NCBI GenBank assembly: GCA_036522515.1
Contig: DATDFQ010000028.1
Span: forward strand, 18,007 to 82,006
Source of the DNA: Bacteroidota bacterium
GTDB taxonomy: Bacteria; Bacteroidota; Ignavibacteria; UBA10030; SZUA-254
Length of the DNA stretch: 64,000 nt
Reading direction: 5' to 3'
This document shows positions 54,266 through 63,961 of this stretch, piece after piece. Within the stretch, counting starts at the first letter, position 1. The number at the start of each line of letters is the position of its first letter. The position numbers were made by a program, and so were the translations under genes. Below the pieces are notes generated by a model. That model was not told the DNA's origin and ran no database searches. It saw only the letters and a program-made list of their open reading frames with translations.

Positions 54266-55399
54266 ATGAAATTACGGGTGGTCGTTCTGGGTGCGGGGTT
54301 CGGCGGTCTCGAGCTCACCGCCCTCTTGTCGGAGGCGATCTCCGTTGATCTGGAGCTTACTCTTATCGACAGGAGCGATTCGTTCTACTTCGGATTTTCG
54401 AAACTCGACGTGTTGTTCGGCCGAAAGGAAGCCGAGGCCGTCCGGATTCCGTACCGGGCCATCGTAAAGCCGGGCGTCCGTTTTGTCCGGGAATCCGTCA
54501 CAGCGATCGATCCCGGGGCCCGTCGTGTCACGACCGATCAACATGTCTATGAAGCCGATGTGCTCGTAGTGGCGCTCGGAGCCGACTATGATACCGGCGC
54601 GACACCGGGGCTCGCCGAAGGGGGCAACGAGTTTTACTCCATGGCCGGCGCCGAACGTTTGCGGAAGATTCTTCCGGGATTTACGAAAGGGAACGCCATT
54701 GTGGGGGTGACATCGGCGCCGTTCAAGTGTCCCCCGGCGCCGAGTGAAGCGGCGCTGTTGCTGCATGACTACCTTGCCACGCGGGGAGTTCGCGACGCCT
54801 GTACGATCAGCCTCGTGATGCCCTTCGGCATTCCCATCCCTCCGTCCCCTGACACCTCCAAAGCGCTTCTTGCCGCGTTTGCGGAGCGGGGGATTTCATA
54901 CGTTGGCGACCGCAAGGTGAGTTCGCTCGATCCCGCGCGAAAAGTCGCCATCCTTGACGACGGGCGCGAGATGCCGTACGATCTCTTTCTCGGGATTCCG
55001 AAGCATTGTGCGCCGGACGTCGTCCTCCGGAGCGGCATGGCGGAAAACGGATGGATTCCGGTCGACAAGAGGACGCTTAGAACAAAATTTCCGGGCGTGT
55101 ACGCGGTGGGCGACGTGACAAGCGTCGGGACGCCGAAAGCAGGGGTGTTTGCCGAAGGGGCCGCGCGTGTGGTGGCGGCATCGCTCATTGCCGAAGCGCG
55201 CGGGGGAGGGGGTTCGTCTCAGTATAAGGGTGCCGGGTCTTGCTATGTCGAATTTGGCGGGGATCGGGTCGGGCGCGTCGATGTGGATTTCTTCTCGGGT
55301 CCGAAGCCGACCGGGACCTTTTTTGAACCCTCGCCCGCCCTGGTGGAGGAGAAGCGGTATTTTGGATCGAGCCGGCGCTCCCGCTGGTTCGGGCTCTGA
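54266..55399 (+). CDS. FAD-dependent pyridine nucleotide-disulphide oxidoreductase (SQR/NDH-II-like)
   Basis: 377 residues. FAD-binding GAGFGGLE (9-16), ATG-equivalent LVVALGADYDTG, and FPGVYAVGDVTSVGTPKAGVFAEGAA which contacts the flavin. The layout recalls sulfide:quinone reductase or flavocytochrome c subunits. A Cys is present in SAPFKCPPAPSEAALLL, a position used by sulfide reductases, yet the second catalytic Cys is not obvious (KHCAPD may serve). Substrate uncertain. Confidence 0.82.
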   Translation: MKLRVVVLGAGFGGLELTALLSEAISVDLELTLIDRSDSFYFGFSKLDVLFGRKEAEAVRIPYRAIVKPGVRFVRESVTAIDPGARRVTTDQHVYEADVLVVALGADYDTGATPGLAEGGNEFYSMAGAERLRKILPGFTKGNAIVGVTSAPFKCPPAPSEAALLLHDYLATRGVRDACTISLVMPFGIPIPPSPDTSKALLAAFAERGISYVGDRKVSSLDPARKVAILDDGREMPYDLFLGIPKHCAPDVVLRSGMAENGWIPVDKRTLRTKFPGVYAVGDVTSVGTPKAGVFAEGAARVVAASLIAEARGGGGSSQYKGAGSCYVEFGGDRVGRVDVDFFSGPKPTGTFFEPSPALVEEKRYFGSSRRSRWFGL

Positions 55400-55471
55400 C
55401 CATGACAAATGTAAGCCCTCTCGGGACGTTCAGAGAGGAATAGTTGTTCGAACAAGGGAAAGGGGGTACTC

Positions 55472-56374
55472 ATGGCTATCCTATCCACAGTTCTCACGAC
55501 CAAAGAAACGAACGAAATCGATCGTGCCAACAAGTCCGGTTTGCAACCGGTTGTGTTCGTGCACGGACTCTGGCTTCTTTCGAGCAGTTGGGATCGCTGG
55601 CGGGCTCTCTTCGAAGAGAAGGGCTTCATCACTCTCGCTCCGGGTTGGCCCGACGACCCCGATACCGTCAAGGAGGCCAAGCAGGATCCGGAGGTTTTTG
55701 CCCACAAGCGGATAAAACAGGTTACGGATCACTATGTAAGGGCGATACGCCGGCTCAGAATGAAGCCCGTAGTGATCGGCCATTCTTTTGGCGGGCTGAT
55801 CGCGCAGAGATTGGCGGGAGAGGGCGTGGCGGCTGTGACCGTCGCGATCGACCCGGCGCCATTCCGTGGAGTTCTTCCCCTGCCGCTCTCAGCTCTCAAG
55901 TCAGGATCGGCGGTCCTCGGCAATCCTCTTAACTATACCCGCGCCGTCCCGCTCACGTACGAGCAGTTCCGGTACTCTTTTGCGAACGCGGTGGAGGAAA
56001 ATGAAGCCCACCAATTGTACGAGACCTACTCGGTTCCCGGTTCGGGAGTGACGGTCTTTCAGGCGGCGACCGCCAATCTCAACCCCTGGACGGAGGCGCA
56101 GGTCGACACCGGCAATCCGCAGCGCGGACCGTTGCTCATCGTCTCAGGCGAGTACGACCATACCGTGCCGTGGGCGATCGCGCACGCGTCCTACAAGCAA
56201 CAGGAGAAAAATCCCGGTGTGACCGAAATTCATGAAATCCCGGGCCGCGGCCACTCCCTCACCATCGACCATGGTTGGCGGGAAGTGGCGGAGACGACGC
56301 TGGCGTTTGTCGCCAAACAGATCCGGAATAACCAACATTTGCATCAGGAGAACGAGGCGAAGCGGACTTTATAG
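55472..56374 (+). CDS. Alpha/beta hydrolase
   Basis: 300 residues. VVFVHGLWLLSSSW is the oxyanion region, VIGHSFGGLIAQ holds the nucleophile Ser, Asp is in SGEYDHTVPW and His in GRGHSLTIDHGW. Triad complete; typical of esterases or haloperoxidase-like hydrolases. GGAAAGGGGG precedes the ATG. Substrate unknown. Confidence 0.88.
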   Translation: MAILSTVLTTKETNEIDRANKSGLQPVVFVHGLWLLSSSWDRWRALFEEKGFITLAPGWPDDPDTVKEAKQDPEVFAHKRIKQVTDHYVRAIRRLRMKPVVIGHSFGGLIAQRLAGEGVAAVTVAIDPAPFRGVLPLPLSALKSGSAVLGNPLNYTRAVPLTYEQFRYSFANAVEENEAHQLYETYSVPGSGVTVFQAATANLNPWTEAQVDTGNPQRGPLLIVSGEYDHTVPWAIAHASYKQQEKNPGVTEIHEIPGRGHSLTIDHGWREVAETTLAFVAKQIRNNQHLHQENEAKRTL

Positions 56375-56385
56375 GAGGCTTCACG

Positions 56386-57291
56386 ATGTCGATCAGACCT
56401 GTCAAGCGGATCATCCAGGCTCAACCCACGCTCGAAGGGGCCGGAGTGCACTTGCGCCGGGCGTTCGGGTTCGGGCAGACGGAGGAGTTCGATCCGTTCT
56501 TGCTGTTGGATGATTTCCGGAATGAGAATCCCGCCGACTACCTTGCGGGTTTTCCATGGCATCCGCATCGGGGAATTGAGACTATTACGTACGTCCTCGC
56601 AGGGGAGGTCAACCACGGGGACAGTCTGGGGAACAAGGGGAAGCTGGGCGCAGGCGATATCCAATGGATGACGGCGGGAAGCGGAATCCTCCATCAGGAA
56701 ATGCCCCGTGGAGATCCGCACGGGCGGATGCACGGATTTCAGTTATGGGCGAACCTTCCTTCGTCGCTGAAAATGACGCGGCCGCGTTATCAGGATATTT
56801 CATCCGGGGAAATTCCGGAGGTGACGGACGACGATGGTACCAGGGCCCGGATTATTTCCGGAGATTTCTGGGGAAAGACAGGCCCGGTGGAGGGTGTCGC
56901 AGCGGATCCCCGGTATCTCGACATCGCGGTTCCCCCGGGGAAGTCGAAAACACTCCCCGTGGAGACGACACGCCACGCGTTCGCGTACGTTTTTGAAGGC
57001 GACGGCAGGTTCGCTTCGGCCTCGAAGCCGCAGCCGGTGAGAACAGATCGCGTCGGCTCGACGGGCGGCGAGGTCTACGAAATGGCTGGAAATCGATCTC
57101 TCGTGCTCTTCGACAGGGGCGACGAGGTAACGGTTCAAGCCGGCGAGAAGGGTATCAGATTCTTGCTGGTGTCCGGCCAGCCGCTCGAGGAGCCTGTCGC
57201 CTGGCGCGGTCCCATCGTGATGAATACGCAGGAGGAGCTGCGTCAGGCCTATGCCGAGCTCCAGAACGGAACGTTTATCAAGAGTCGATGA
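56386..57291 (+). CDS. Pirin family protein (quercetin dioxygenase-like)
   Basis: 301 residues, two cupin domains. Metal ligands in FPWHPHRGIETITYVLAGEVNHGDSLGN (His-x-His) and MTAGSGILHQEMP (His, Glu). AGGAGG before the ATG. Pirins have quercetinase activity in vitro; biological role here is not known. It follows the hydrolase gene by 11 bases and may be cotranscribed with it and the peroxiredoxin. Confidence 0.92.
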   Translation: MSIRPVKRIIQAQPTLEGAGVHLRRAFGFGQTEEFDPFLLLDDFRNENPADYLAGFPWHPHRGIETITYVLAGEVNHGDSLGNKGKLGAGDIQWMTAGSGILHQEMPRGDPHGRMHGFQLWANLPSSLKMTRPRYQDISSGEIPEVTDDDGTRARIISGDFWGKTGPVEGVAADPRYLDIAVPPGKSKTLPVETTRHAFAYVFEGDGRFASASKPQPVRTDRVGSTGGEVYEMAGNRSLVLFDRGDEVTVQAGEKGIRFLLVSGQPLEEPVAWRGPIVMNTQEELRQAYAELQNGTFIKSR

Positions 57292-57332
57292 TCACGGTCT
57301 TGGAAATCAACCAATAGAAAGGAGAATGCGCC

Positions 57333-57566
57333 ATGGATGACGGGCAGGTACTGAAACACATCAAGGATTTAACCGACGAGGAGGAACGCCTTTACACACG
57401 GGAAAACCTCAGCGACAAGGAAGTGCGCCGGCTCCAACAGATGAAGGTCGAGTTGGATCAGTGCTGGGACCTTCTCCGCCAGAGGCAAGCCCTGCGATCA
57501 GCGGGCAAGAACCCCGATGACGCGAGGGTTCGCCCTCCCGATATCGTCGAAAACTATGAGCAGTAG
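57333..57566 (+). CDS. DUF2630 family small protein
   Basis: 77 residues, alpha-helical, MDDGQVLKHIKDLTDEEERLY with LDQCWDLLRQRQALRSAGKNPDDARVRP, matching the DUF2630 family found widely as stand-alone small proteins. Function unknown. AAAGGAGAA precedes the ATG by 8 bases. Confidence 0.85.
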   Translation: MDDGQVLKHIKDLTDEEERLYTRENLSDKEVRRLQQMKVELDQCWDLLRQRQALRSAGKNPDDARVRPPDIVENYEQ

Positions 57567-57601
57567 GGCAGGCCGGGAATGAAGAGATCGGAGAAGCAGG
57601 G

Positions 57602-59716
57602 GTGATCGGTCAAACGGTATCCCACTATAAGATCCTGGAGAAGCTCGGGGAGGGCGGAATGGGCGTGGTCTACAAGGCCCACGACACGAAGCTCGACCGC
57701 GTTATCGCGTTGAAATTCCTGCCGTCTCATCTCGCGGACTCTGAACAGGATAAGGCGCGGTTCCTGTTGGAAGCGCAGGCCGCCGCCTCGTTGAATCATC
57801 CGAACGTCTGTTCGGTCATCGACATTCAAACCGCCGACGATCAGCACTTCATCGTCATGGAGTACCTGACGGGGGAGAATCTCAAGAAGAAAATCAAAAA
57901 GGGCGCGCTGAGCGTCGACCAGATCGTCGAAATCGGAGCCGGCATCGCCCAGGGGCTCAACGCCGCGCACGAGAAGGATATTATCCATCGGGATATCAAA
58001 TCGGATAATATCATGATCGGTTCCGACGGGCAGATCAAGATCATGGACTTCGGGCTCGCCAAGCTTCGCGGGAGAGCGGACCTGACGAAGGCGGGCAGTA
58101 CGGTGGGCACTGCGGCGTATATGTCGCCCGAACAGATTCAGGGGATGGACGTCGACCGGCGGACCGACATCTGGGCGTTCGGAGTGGTCTTCTATGAGAT
58201 GATCGCGGGACAGCTTCCGTTTCAGGGAGAGCATGAGGCCGCGGTGATGTACGAGATCCTGAATGTCGAACCGAGGGCGCTCCAGACCCTCCGGTCCGAT
58301 CTCCCCGCTCATCTTCAGGAGCTCGCGGCGCAGTGCCTCCAAAAAGACCGCTCAAGGCGGCTCTCCTCCGCTGCCGAGATTGTCAAACGCATAAAGCAGC
58401 CTGTGCCGGCGGTTCCCCCCGCGGTCGACGAGAAATCCATTGCGGTCCTCTATTTTGAAAACATGAGCTCCGAAAAGGAGAGCGAGTATTTCTGCGCCGG
58501 GATCACCGAAGACATTATCACCGACCTTTCGAAGGTCAAAGAGCTGAAGGTCGTGTCGCGGAGCGATGTCCAGCCGTTCCGCAATAAGGAAGTGAACCTC
58601 AGGCAGGTCGGTGAATCCCTGCGTGTAAATTATATTCTGGAGGGAAGCGTTCGCAAAGCGGGGAATAAGATCCGTATTACCGCCCAGCTCATCGACGTGC
58701 AGACCGGTTTCCATGTCTGGGCGGAACGCTATGACCGGCTCATCGAGGATATTTTTGATCTGCAGGATGAGATCGCTCAAAATATCGTGAAGGCGCTGAA
58801 GGTATCGCTCACGGAATCCGAAAAGGAGTCTTTAAGCAAGAAACCGACTGACGACCTCCGCGCGTATGATTTCTACATGCGCGGCCGGGAATCGTTGTTC
58901 AAGCGGGGAAAGAAGAACACCGTTGCAGCGATACAGATGCTGGAAAACGCGATCGCGCTCGATTCGAATTTTACCAACGCCCATGCGGCGCTCGCCGAGG
59001 CATACTCGAACATGTACACATTCTATGAGGGCACCCCCGAATGGCTGGAAAAAACCATCGAGAGCAGCCAGAAGGCGCTCACGCTTGATCCGGGGTCGAT
59101 TGAGGCCCAGTTCGGCATTGGTATGGTATATTTTCACCAGAAGCGGTATCTCGAGGCACAACGAACCCTGGAATCAGTCATACAGCAGAATCCCGATCAT
59201 TATGACGCGTACCGCTGGTTGGGAATCACATCAGACATTCTCAAAGAGTACGATGCTGCTCTCGGATGGTATGAGCACTGTGTCACGCTCAAGCCTTACA
59301 GTGAAGAGCCCTGGATGCATATCGATATGACTTGTCGGAGGAAAGGGGATGCGAAGGGTTCAGAGCTGGCGACGCGCAAGCTTGTCGAAGTCGCCGAGCG
59401 GAAATTGAACGTCAACCCCGACGATGTGATCGTATTAAGCCGGGTGGCAAATCCATACGCACAATCCGGCGACAAAGAGAAGACCTACCGGGCTCTCAGA
59501 CGAGTCCTTGAATTAGACCCGGAGGATGGTCTTGCAATCTATAATTGCGCCTGCACCTATGCCATGCTGGGGGACAAGAAAGAAGCATTCGATTGTTTGC
59601 GAAATGCAAGCCGCAAGGGATACAAATACGTCAGCGAGTGGGTAAAAAGCGACCCGGATTTTGCCCTCTACCATGAAGACCCTGAATTCAACTCTCTTCT
59701 TTCGGAAATACGTTAG
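57602..59716 (+). CDS. Ser/Thr protein kinase with TolB-like and TPR domains, GTG start
   Basis: 704 residues. Residues 8-270 are an Hanks-type kinase: GEGGMGVVYKA, Lys38, HRDIKSDN (Asp131), DFG (149-151), and SPEQ. Residues about 283-400 resemble the FlgO/TolB N-terminal fold seen in adenylate-cyclase-like regulators (IAVLYFENMSS, LRVNYILEGSVRKAG). From about 420 to the end are TPR repeats. No transmembrane segment, so it is cytosolic. It lies 35 bases after DUF2630. The start is GTG with GGAGAAG nearby. Confidence 0.88.
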   Translation: MIGQTVSHYKILEKLGEGGMGVVYKAHDTKLDRVIALKFLPSHLADSEQDKARFLLEAQAAASLNHPNVCSVIDIQTADDQHFIVMEYLTGENLKKKIKKGALSVDQIVEIGAGIAQGLNAAHEKDIIHRDIKSDNIMIGSDGQIKIMDFGLAKLRGRADLTKAGSTVGTAAYMSPEQIQGMDVDRRTDIWAFGVVFYEMIAGQLPFQGEHEAAVMYEILNVEPRALQTLRSDLPAHLQELAAQCLQKDRSRRLSSAAEIVKRIKQPVPAVPPAVDEKSIAVLYFENMSSEKESEYFCAGITEDIITDLSKVKELKVVSRSDVQPFRNKEVNLRQVGESLRVNYILEGSVRKAGNKIRITAQLIDVQTGFHVWAERYDRLIEDIFDLQDEIAQNIVKALKVSLTESEKESLSKKPTDDLRAYDFYMRGRESLFKRGKKNTVAAIQMLENAIALDSNFTNAHAALAEAYSNMYTFYEGTPEWLEKTIESSQKALTLDPGSIEAQFGIGMVYFHQKRYLEAQRTLESVIQQNPDHYDAYRWLGITSDILKEYDAALGWYEHCVTLKPYSEEPWMHIDMTCRRKGDAKGSELATRKLVEVAERKLNVNPDDVIVLSRVANPYAQSGDKEKTYRALRRVLELDPEDGLAIYNCACTYAMLGDKKEAFDCLRNASRKGYKYVSEWVKSDPDFALYHEDPEFNSLLSEIR

Positions 59717-59778
59717 CAATCTGCCTCATAATCCCCGCACCCTTTCAGTATTCAAACCAGACACCATAAGATTAAGCT

Positions 59779-60201
59779 ATGGCAAAGAACAAAACAATTG
59801 AAACAGGCAAGAGCGTTCAGGGTTTCCTGGCGAAGATAAAGAACGCTCAACAACGCGATGATTGTGCCGCGATAGCCACCTTGCTCGCCAAACATTCCGG
59901 ATTCGAACCGAAGATGTGGGGGCCGGGCATCGTCGGTTTTGGCACCGTTCATTACAAGTATGAAAGCGGGCGCGAGGGCGACATGCCGCTCGTCGCATTT
60001 TCTCCGCGTGCAAGCGCGATCGTCTTCTACCTCTCGGCGAACTTCGAGCAGCGTGACGAATTGTTGAAGAAATTGGGGAAGCATAGGACAGGAGGAGGGT
60101 GTCTGTACATCAAAACCCTCGCCGATGTCGATCCGGCGATCCTGACCAGGATGGTCAAGAACACCATCAAGCATAGAAAGACAGGCGTGGGGCACACATG
60201 A
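59779..60201 (+). CDS. DUF1801 domain protein
   Basis: 140 residues, YdhG/DUF1801-like with SVQGFLAKI, PKMWGPGIVGFGTVHYKYESGREGDM, LVAFSPRASAIVFYL and GGCLYIKTLADVD. The fold is related to iron-chaperone frataxin-like proteins. Function unknown. The following 150 bases to 60351 hold no recognisable gene. Confidence 0.85.
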   Translation: MAKNKTIETGKSVQGFLAKIKNAQQRDDCAAIATLLAKHSGFEPKMWGPGIVGFGTVHYKYESGREGDMPLVAFSPRASAIVFYLSANFEQRDELLKKLGKHRTGGGCLYIKTLADVDPAILTRMVKNTIKHRKTGVGHT

Positions 60202-60351
60202 GGACCATCGACGCGCCCCTTTCTCCGGAGGTTGTTCTGTTGTTTCACTAAACCTTCCGCCGCGCCGTTCCAACGGCCGGGCGATTTCTCCTTGCGGGAA
60301 ACACCGGTCCTGCCTAGATTTCCGTGAATTGCCCCTGAACATCCCACTATA

Positions 60352-62553
60352 TTGTTTCCCCTGAGGAATCTCCTGAATCTTCTCCTTGCCGCGCTCATCT
60401 TTTGGGCGAGCTCTCCGGCCCATGCCGGGACCCTATCCGCCCGTTTTCAGGATCGCCTCGCGAACCTCAAACCCGGCGAGACCTTGCCGGCGCTTCTCCG
60501 GTTTTCCGATCAGGCCGATCTGCACAGGTTTACAGACGGTAAGAAATCGGCTCCGGCGCTCATCCGGTCATTGCGAGACCTGTCGCAACGGGATACCGGG
60601 AGGCTTCGGGCCGTTCTCTCGGGGCAGGAGTACAAGGGACGCTTCACGCCCCTCTGGATCGTCAACGCCGTCGCGCTCGATGCGACATTATCCTCTGCGC
60701 AAAGATTATCCGATCTTCTCTATGTGGCGAGCTGTGACGAGGATGAAGCTGTCGTGGCGGGAGATGTCGACATGGACAGCCCCACCGATTTCATCCAGCA
60801 GGGAGGATCGAATCCCGGCTGGAACGTCAGTAAAATCGGCGCGGATTCCGTCTGGTGGCAGTATGGTCTCACGGGTGAGGGGGTACTCATCGGGTCGATG
60901 GACGGAGGGGTCGATACCGCTCATCCCTCGCTGGCACCGAAATGGAAGGGGGGAGCCCACTCGTGGTTTGACGCGATCAACGGCAGGCCGAACCCGTACG
61001 ATGACCTGGGCCACGGGACCCATACGACCGGCACGCTCGTGGGCGGCGACGGCACGGGACCCGATCCCAACGATGTCGGGATCGCCTACGGGGCAAAATT
61101 CATCGCCGCGAAAATGCTCAGCAGCGGGTACTCCACCGTGTCGCAGGTGGTGAGCGCTGCGCAGTGGATGCTCGATCCCGACGGGGATCCATCCACCAAC
61201 GACTTTCCCGACGTCATCAATAATAGCTGGCTTTCCAATACGCGAGGCTCGACCTGGTTTTACGATGCCGCGGCAGCCTGGCGGGCGGCGGGGATCATAC
61301 CGGTGTTTTGCGCCGCCAATTTCGGGCCGGCGGACTCGTCGACCCGCTCTCCCGGCGACTACGGAAACTGCATCAGCGTCGGGGGAACGAACTCTGTGGA
61401 CGACCGCTTCGCAGCCACCTCCGTGGGTCCCTCCCCGGTCGGGGCCCCTTTTCCGGATGATAGACGAAAGCCCGACTTGTCGGCTCCCGGCGAGGGGGTG
61501 GTTTCATCGCTCGCCGGAGGGGGATTTGGCGCGGCGAGCGGTACCTCCATGGCGACGCCTCACGTGACGGGAACGATCGCTCTCCTGCTCGAATCGGTCC
61601 CCGACCTTTCCTATGATGAGATCCTCGATATTCTGAAACGAACATCCGTCGACCTGGGGGCTTCCGGGTATGATTATGTGTTCGGGTACGGGCGCATCAA
61701 CGCGCTCGCCGCCGTCCGGGAGGCCCTCAGGCTTCGCGTCAAAACAGCGTACGACGAGCGATGGAATCTTGTCTCGATGCCTCTCGTCGCGGGGAATGAT
61801 TCGGTCGCGTCGCTCTTCGGGTCGCCGGCAGTCCCGGCGTACGGTTATGACTCGGGTTTCGGCTATACCGCCGCGGTCACGATGGCGATGTGCAAAGGGT
61901 ACTGGGTAAGGTTTCCCGCGGCTCGTTCCGCCTCCTTCTCGGGCCGTGTAGTCGAAGACACTTCATTTTCCGTGACAACCGGCTGGAACCTCATCGGCGG
62001 GATTTCTGTCCCTGTTCACGCGTCTTCCATTACAAGCGAACCGCCGGGAATGATCACCGGAAATTTCTTTGGTTACGCGGGCTCGTACTTCGTGTCGACC
62101 GACATCAACCCCGGAAGAGCCTATTGGGTGAACGCTAGCCGGAGCGGGACGATCCGCCTGTCGTCGCATCCTGCGGCCGATCCATCGAGCCGTCTCAGGA
62201 TCCTCGGGACTTCGGAGCTGCCGCCATCTCCGCCGGAATTCAGCGTGAGGGTTTCAACGGAAGTGCCCGGAAAATATTCACTTCGACAGAATTACCCCAA
62301 CCCGTTCAATCCGTCCACCGTTATCCGTTACAATCTTCCGGCGGATTCACGCACTAAGATCAGGATCTACAACACCCTGGGCCAGCTGGTGGCGACTCTC
62401 GTGGATGGCGTCGTTCGCGCGGGACCTCAGAAGGCGATCTGGGATGCATCGAACGCGGCAAGCGGGGTGTACTATTACAGGCTCGATGCCGTGAGCACCG
62501 CCCCTGGAGGCGGCTCGTTCACAGAGACCGGAAAAATGATCCTCATAAAATGA
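60352..62553 (+). CDS. Secreted subtilisin-like protease with type IX sorting domain
   Basis: 733 residues from a TTG start. A signal peptide (to about residue 25, ASSPAHA) and an I9-like propeptide lead to the S8 domain: Asp in GSMDGGVDTAHPSL, His in GHGTHTTGTLVGG, and Ser in SGTSMATPHVTGT. A beta-rich linker follows. The C-terminal 80 residues are a T9SS type A sorting domain (YPNPFNPSTVIRYNLP). It is thus exported to the outer surface through the PorSS system. No close neighbours share its role. Confidence 0.92.
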   Translation: MFPLRNLLNLLLAALIFWASSPAHAGTLSARFQDRLANLKPGETLPALLRFSDQADLHRFTDGKKSAPALIRSLRDLSQRDTGRLRAVLSGQEYKGRFTPLWIVNAVALDATLSSAQRLSDLLYVASCDEDEAVVAGDVDMDSPTDFIQQGGSNPGWNVSKIGADSVWWQYGLTGEGVLIGSMDGGVDTAHPSLAPKWKGGAHSWFDAINGRPNPYDDLGHGTHTTGTLVGGDGTGPDPNDVGIAYGAKFIAAKMLSSGYSTVSQVVSAAQWMLDPDGDPSTNDFPDVINNSWLSNTRGSTWFYDAAAAWRAAGIIPVFCAANFGPADSSTRSPGDYGNCISVGGTNSVDDRFAATSVGPSPVGAPFPDDRRKPDLSAPGEGVVSSLAGGGFGAASGTSMATPHVTGTIALLLESVPDLSYDEILDILKRTSVDLGASGYDYVFGYGRINALAAVREALRLRVKTAYDERWNLVSMPLVAGNDSVASLFGSPAVPAYGYDSGFGYTAAVTMAMCKGYWVRFPAARSASFSGRVVEDTSFSVTTGWNLIGGISVPVHASSITSEPPGMITGNFFGYAGSYFVSTDINPGRAYWVNASRSGTIRLSSHPAADPSSRLRILGTSELPPSPPEFSVRVSTEVPGKYSLRQNYPNPFNPSTVIRYNLPADSRTKIRIYNTLGQLVATLVDGVVRAGPQKAIWDASNAASGVYYYRLDAVSTAPGGGSFTETGKMILIK

Positions 62554-62602
62554 CTTTTACACCGCCTTCCTGATCCAAGCAGTGCCTCAATTTTAACGAA
62601 CA

Positions 62603-62681
62603 TGTCATCCTGAGGGAGCGTAGCGACCGAAGGATCTCGTCTTTCCGATCTGCGAGATCCTTCGCTTCGCTCAGGATGACA
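62603..62681. repeat. Family B repeat variant
   Basis: TGTCATCCTGAGGGAGCG leading to CGAAGGATCTCG (62603-62641) and GCGAGATCCTTCGCTTCG to CAGGATGACA (62652-62681). It faces itself as in the copies at 16837 and 50161 but with a different centre. It fills the gap between the protease and methyltransferase genes. Confidence 0.8.
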
Positions 62682-62788
62682 AAATAGGACAGCACCCTGG
62701 TCCGGTCCGGATTGTAAATTCCAGGTTTTCTGCGTACGTTAAGGCGAAGTTTTCGACTCTTCCTGCTTGATCTAAAGGGGGTACCTGA

Positions 62789-63610
62789 TTGACCACAACC
62801 AAGCCAAAGGAATACGCCCTCGGCACGCATGATGCCGAGGTTGTGCGCCTGGGAATACAACACAAACTCTGGAGCGCCTCGGCCTTCGCAATCTGGGAGA
62901 GAGCGGGGATTTCGGCAGGCAAGACCGTGCTCGACATCGGTTGCGGCCCGGGATACACGAGCTATGACCTGGCGGGGCTTGTCGCGCCTTCGGGAAAGGT
63001 CATCGCTGTCGACGAATCGGTCCGGTTCGTCGAACACCTCAAGCAGCGCCTCCGCGCCGACGCCGGAGTACCCATCGAGCCCCGCGTGGGCGATGTGCAA
63101 AAACTCGATTTGCCCCCTGAGTCCATCGATGCCGCATACCAGCGCTGGGTGCTTTGTTTCGTGCAGGATCCGGAAGCCGTAATACGCGGGGTCGCGAAGG
63201 CGCTAAAGCCGGGAGGGGTTTTTGCAATACAGGATTATATGCATTACGAGGGAGTACTTCTCTCGCCGCGGAGCGCGGCGTTCATGCGTTTCATGGCCGT
63301 CGCGTCGAAAGCCTGGAACGAGCATGGAGGAGATACGCAGGTCGGAATGAAGCTTCCCGGCCTGCTGGCGAAACATGGGCTCAGACCGGTGGAGATCAGT
63401 CCTCTTCATCGCATCGCGCGCCCGGATTCCCCGCTCTGGAGGTGGCCGACAATTTTTATCGAAACCTATGCGCCCAAGCTCGTGGAAGAGGGGAGACTGA
63501 CGCCGGAGGAGCACGAAGCGCTTGTCCGTGATTGGGCCGAGCACACGAAAAATGCGGCGGCATTCTTTTGCTCGCCTCCGATGATCGACATTATTGCAGT
63601 GAAAGAATAG
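62789..63610 (+). CDS. Class I SAM-dependent methyltransferase, TTG start
   Basis: 273 residues of the UbiE/COQ5-like methyltransferase superfamily: VLDIGCGPGYTSYDLA (motif I), VIAVDES, AKALKPGGVFAIQDY. I use the TTG at 62789 with AAAGGGGG nine bases upstream. The substrate is unknown; an arsenite- or quinone-type substrate is not supported by any specific motif. Confidence 0.85.
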   Translation: MTTTKPKEYALGTHDAEVVRLGIQHKLWSASAFAIWERAGISAGKTVLDIGCGPGYTSYDLAGLVAPSGKVIAVDESVRFVEHLKQRLRADAGVPIEPRVGDVQKLDLPPESIDAAYQRWVLCFVQDPEAVIRGVAKALKPGGVFAIQDYMHYEGVLLSPRSAAFMRFMAVASKAWNEHGGDTQVGMKLPGLLAKHGLRPVEISPLHRIARPDSPLWRWPTIFIETYAPKLVEEGRLTPEEHEALVRDWAEHTKNAAAFFCSPPMIDIIAVKE

Positions 63611-63682
63611 AACCGGGGAAGTTCAACGTTCTTCAGCCCGTCACCGCGGGCAACACCGCCATTCATTAGAGAGGAGCATTCG

Positions 63683-63940
63683 ATGGACAGATATCTCATT
63701 TCCCTGACACATACCACTGAAGACTGCGTCAGAGCGCTGAAAGCGGTTGAAGGGGTCGGCATGATCACTCACTTCGACTGGGGCTGCAAAGACGGCGAGC
63801 ACACAGGATGGGTGACGATCGAGGCGGAGAACAAGGCCCAGGCCATGATGGTCGTTCCCCCCTTGCTGCGCGACAAGGCCCACGCAGTGATGCTGGTGAA
63901 GTTCAGCCCGCAGGATGTCCAGTCGATGCACGTGATGTAG
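63683..63940 (+). CDS. Small conserved-looking protein, function unknown
   Basis: 85 residues, alpha/beta (MDRYLISLTHTTEDCVRALKA then HFDWGCKDGEHTGWVTIEA), similar in outline to ferredoxin-fold DUF3303-like proteins. AGAGAGGAG precedes the ATG by 8 bases, a strong ribosome-binding site. It lies 72 bases after the methyltransferase. Confidence 0.65.
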   Translation: MDRYLISLTHTTEDCVRALKAVEGVGMITHFDWGCKDGEHTGWVTIEAENKAQAMMVVPPLLRDKAHAVMLVKFSPQDVQSMHVM

Positions 63941-63961
63941 CGGCCGAAGGGCGTCCGCCTC

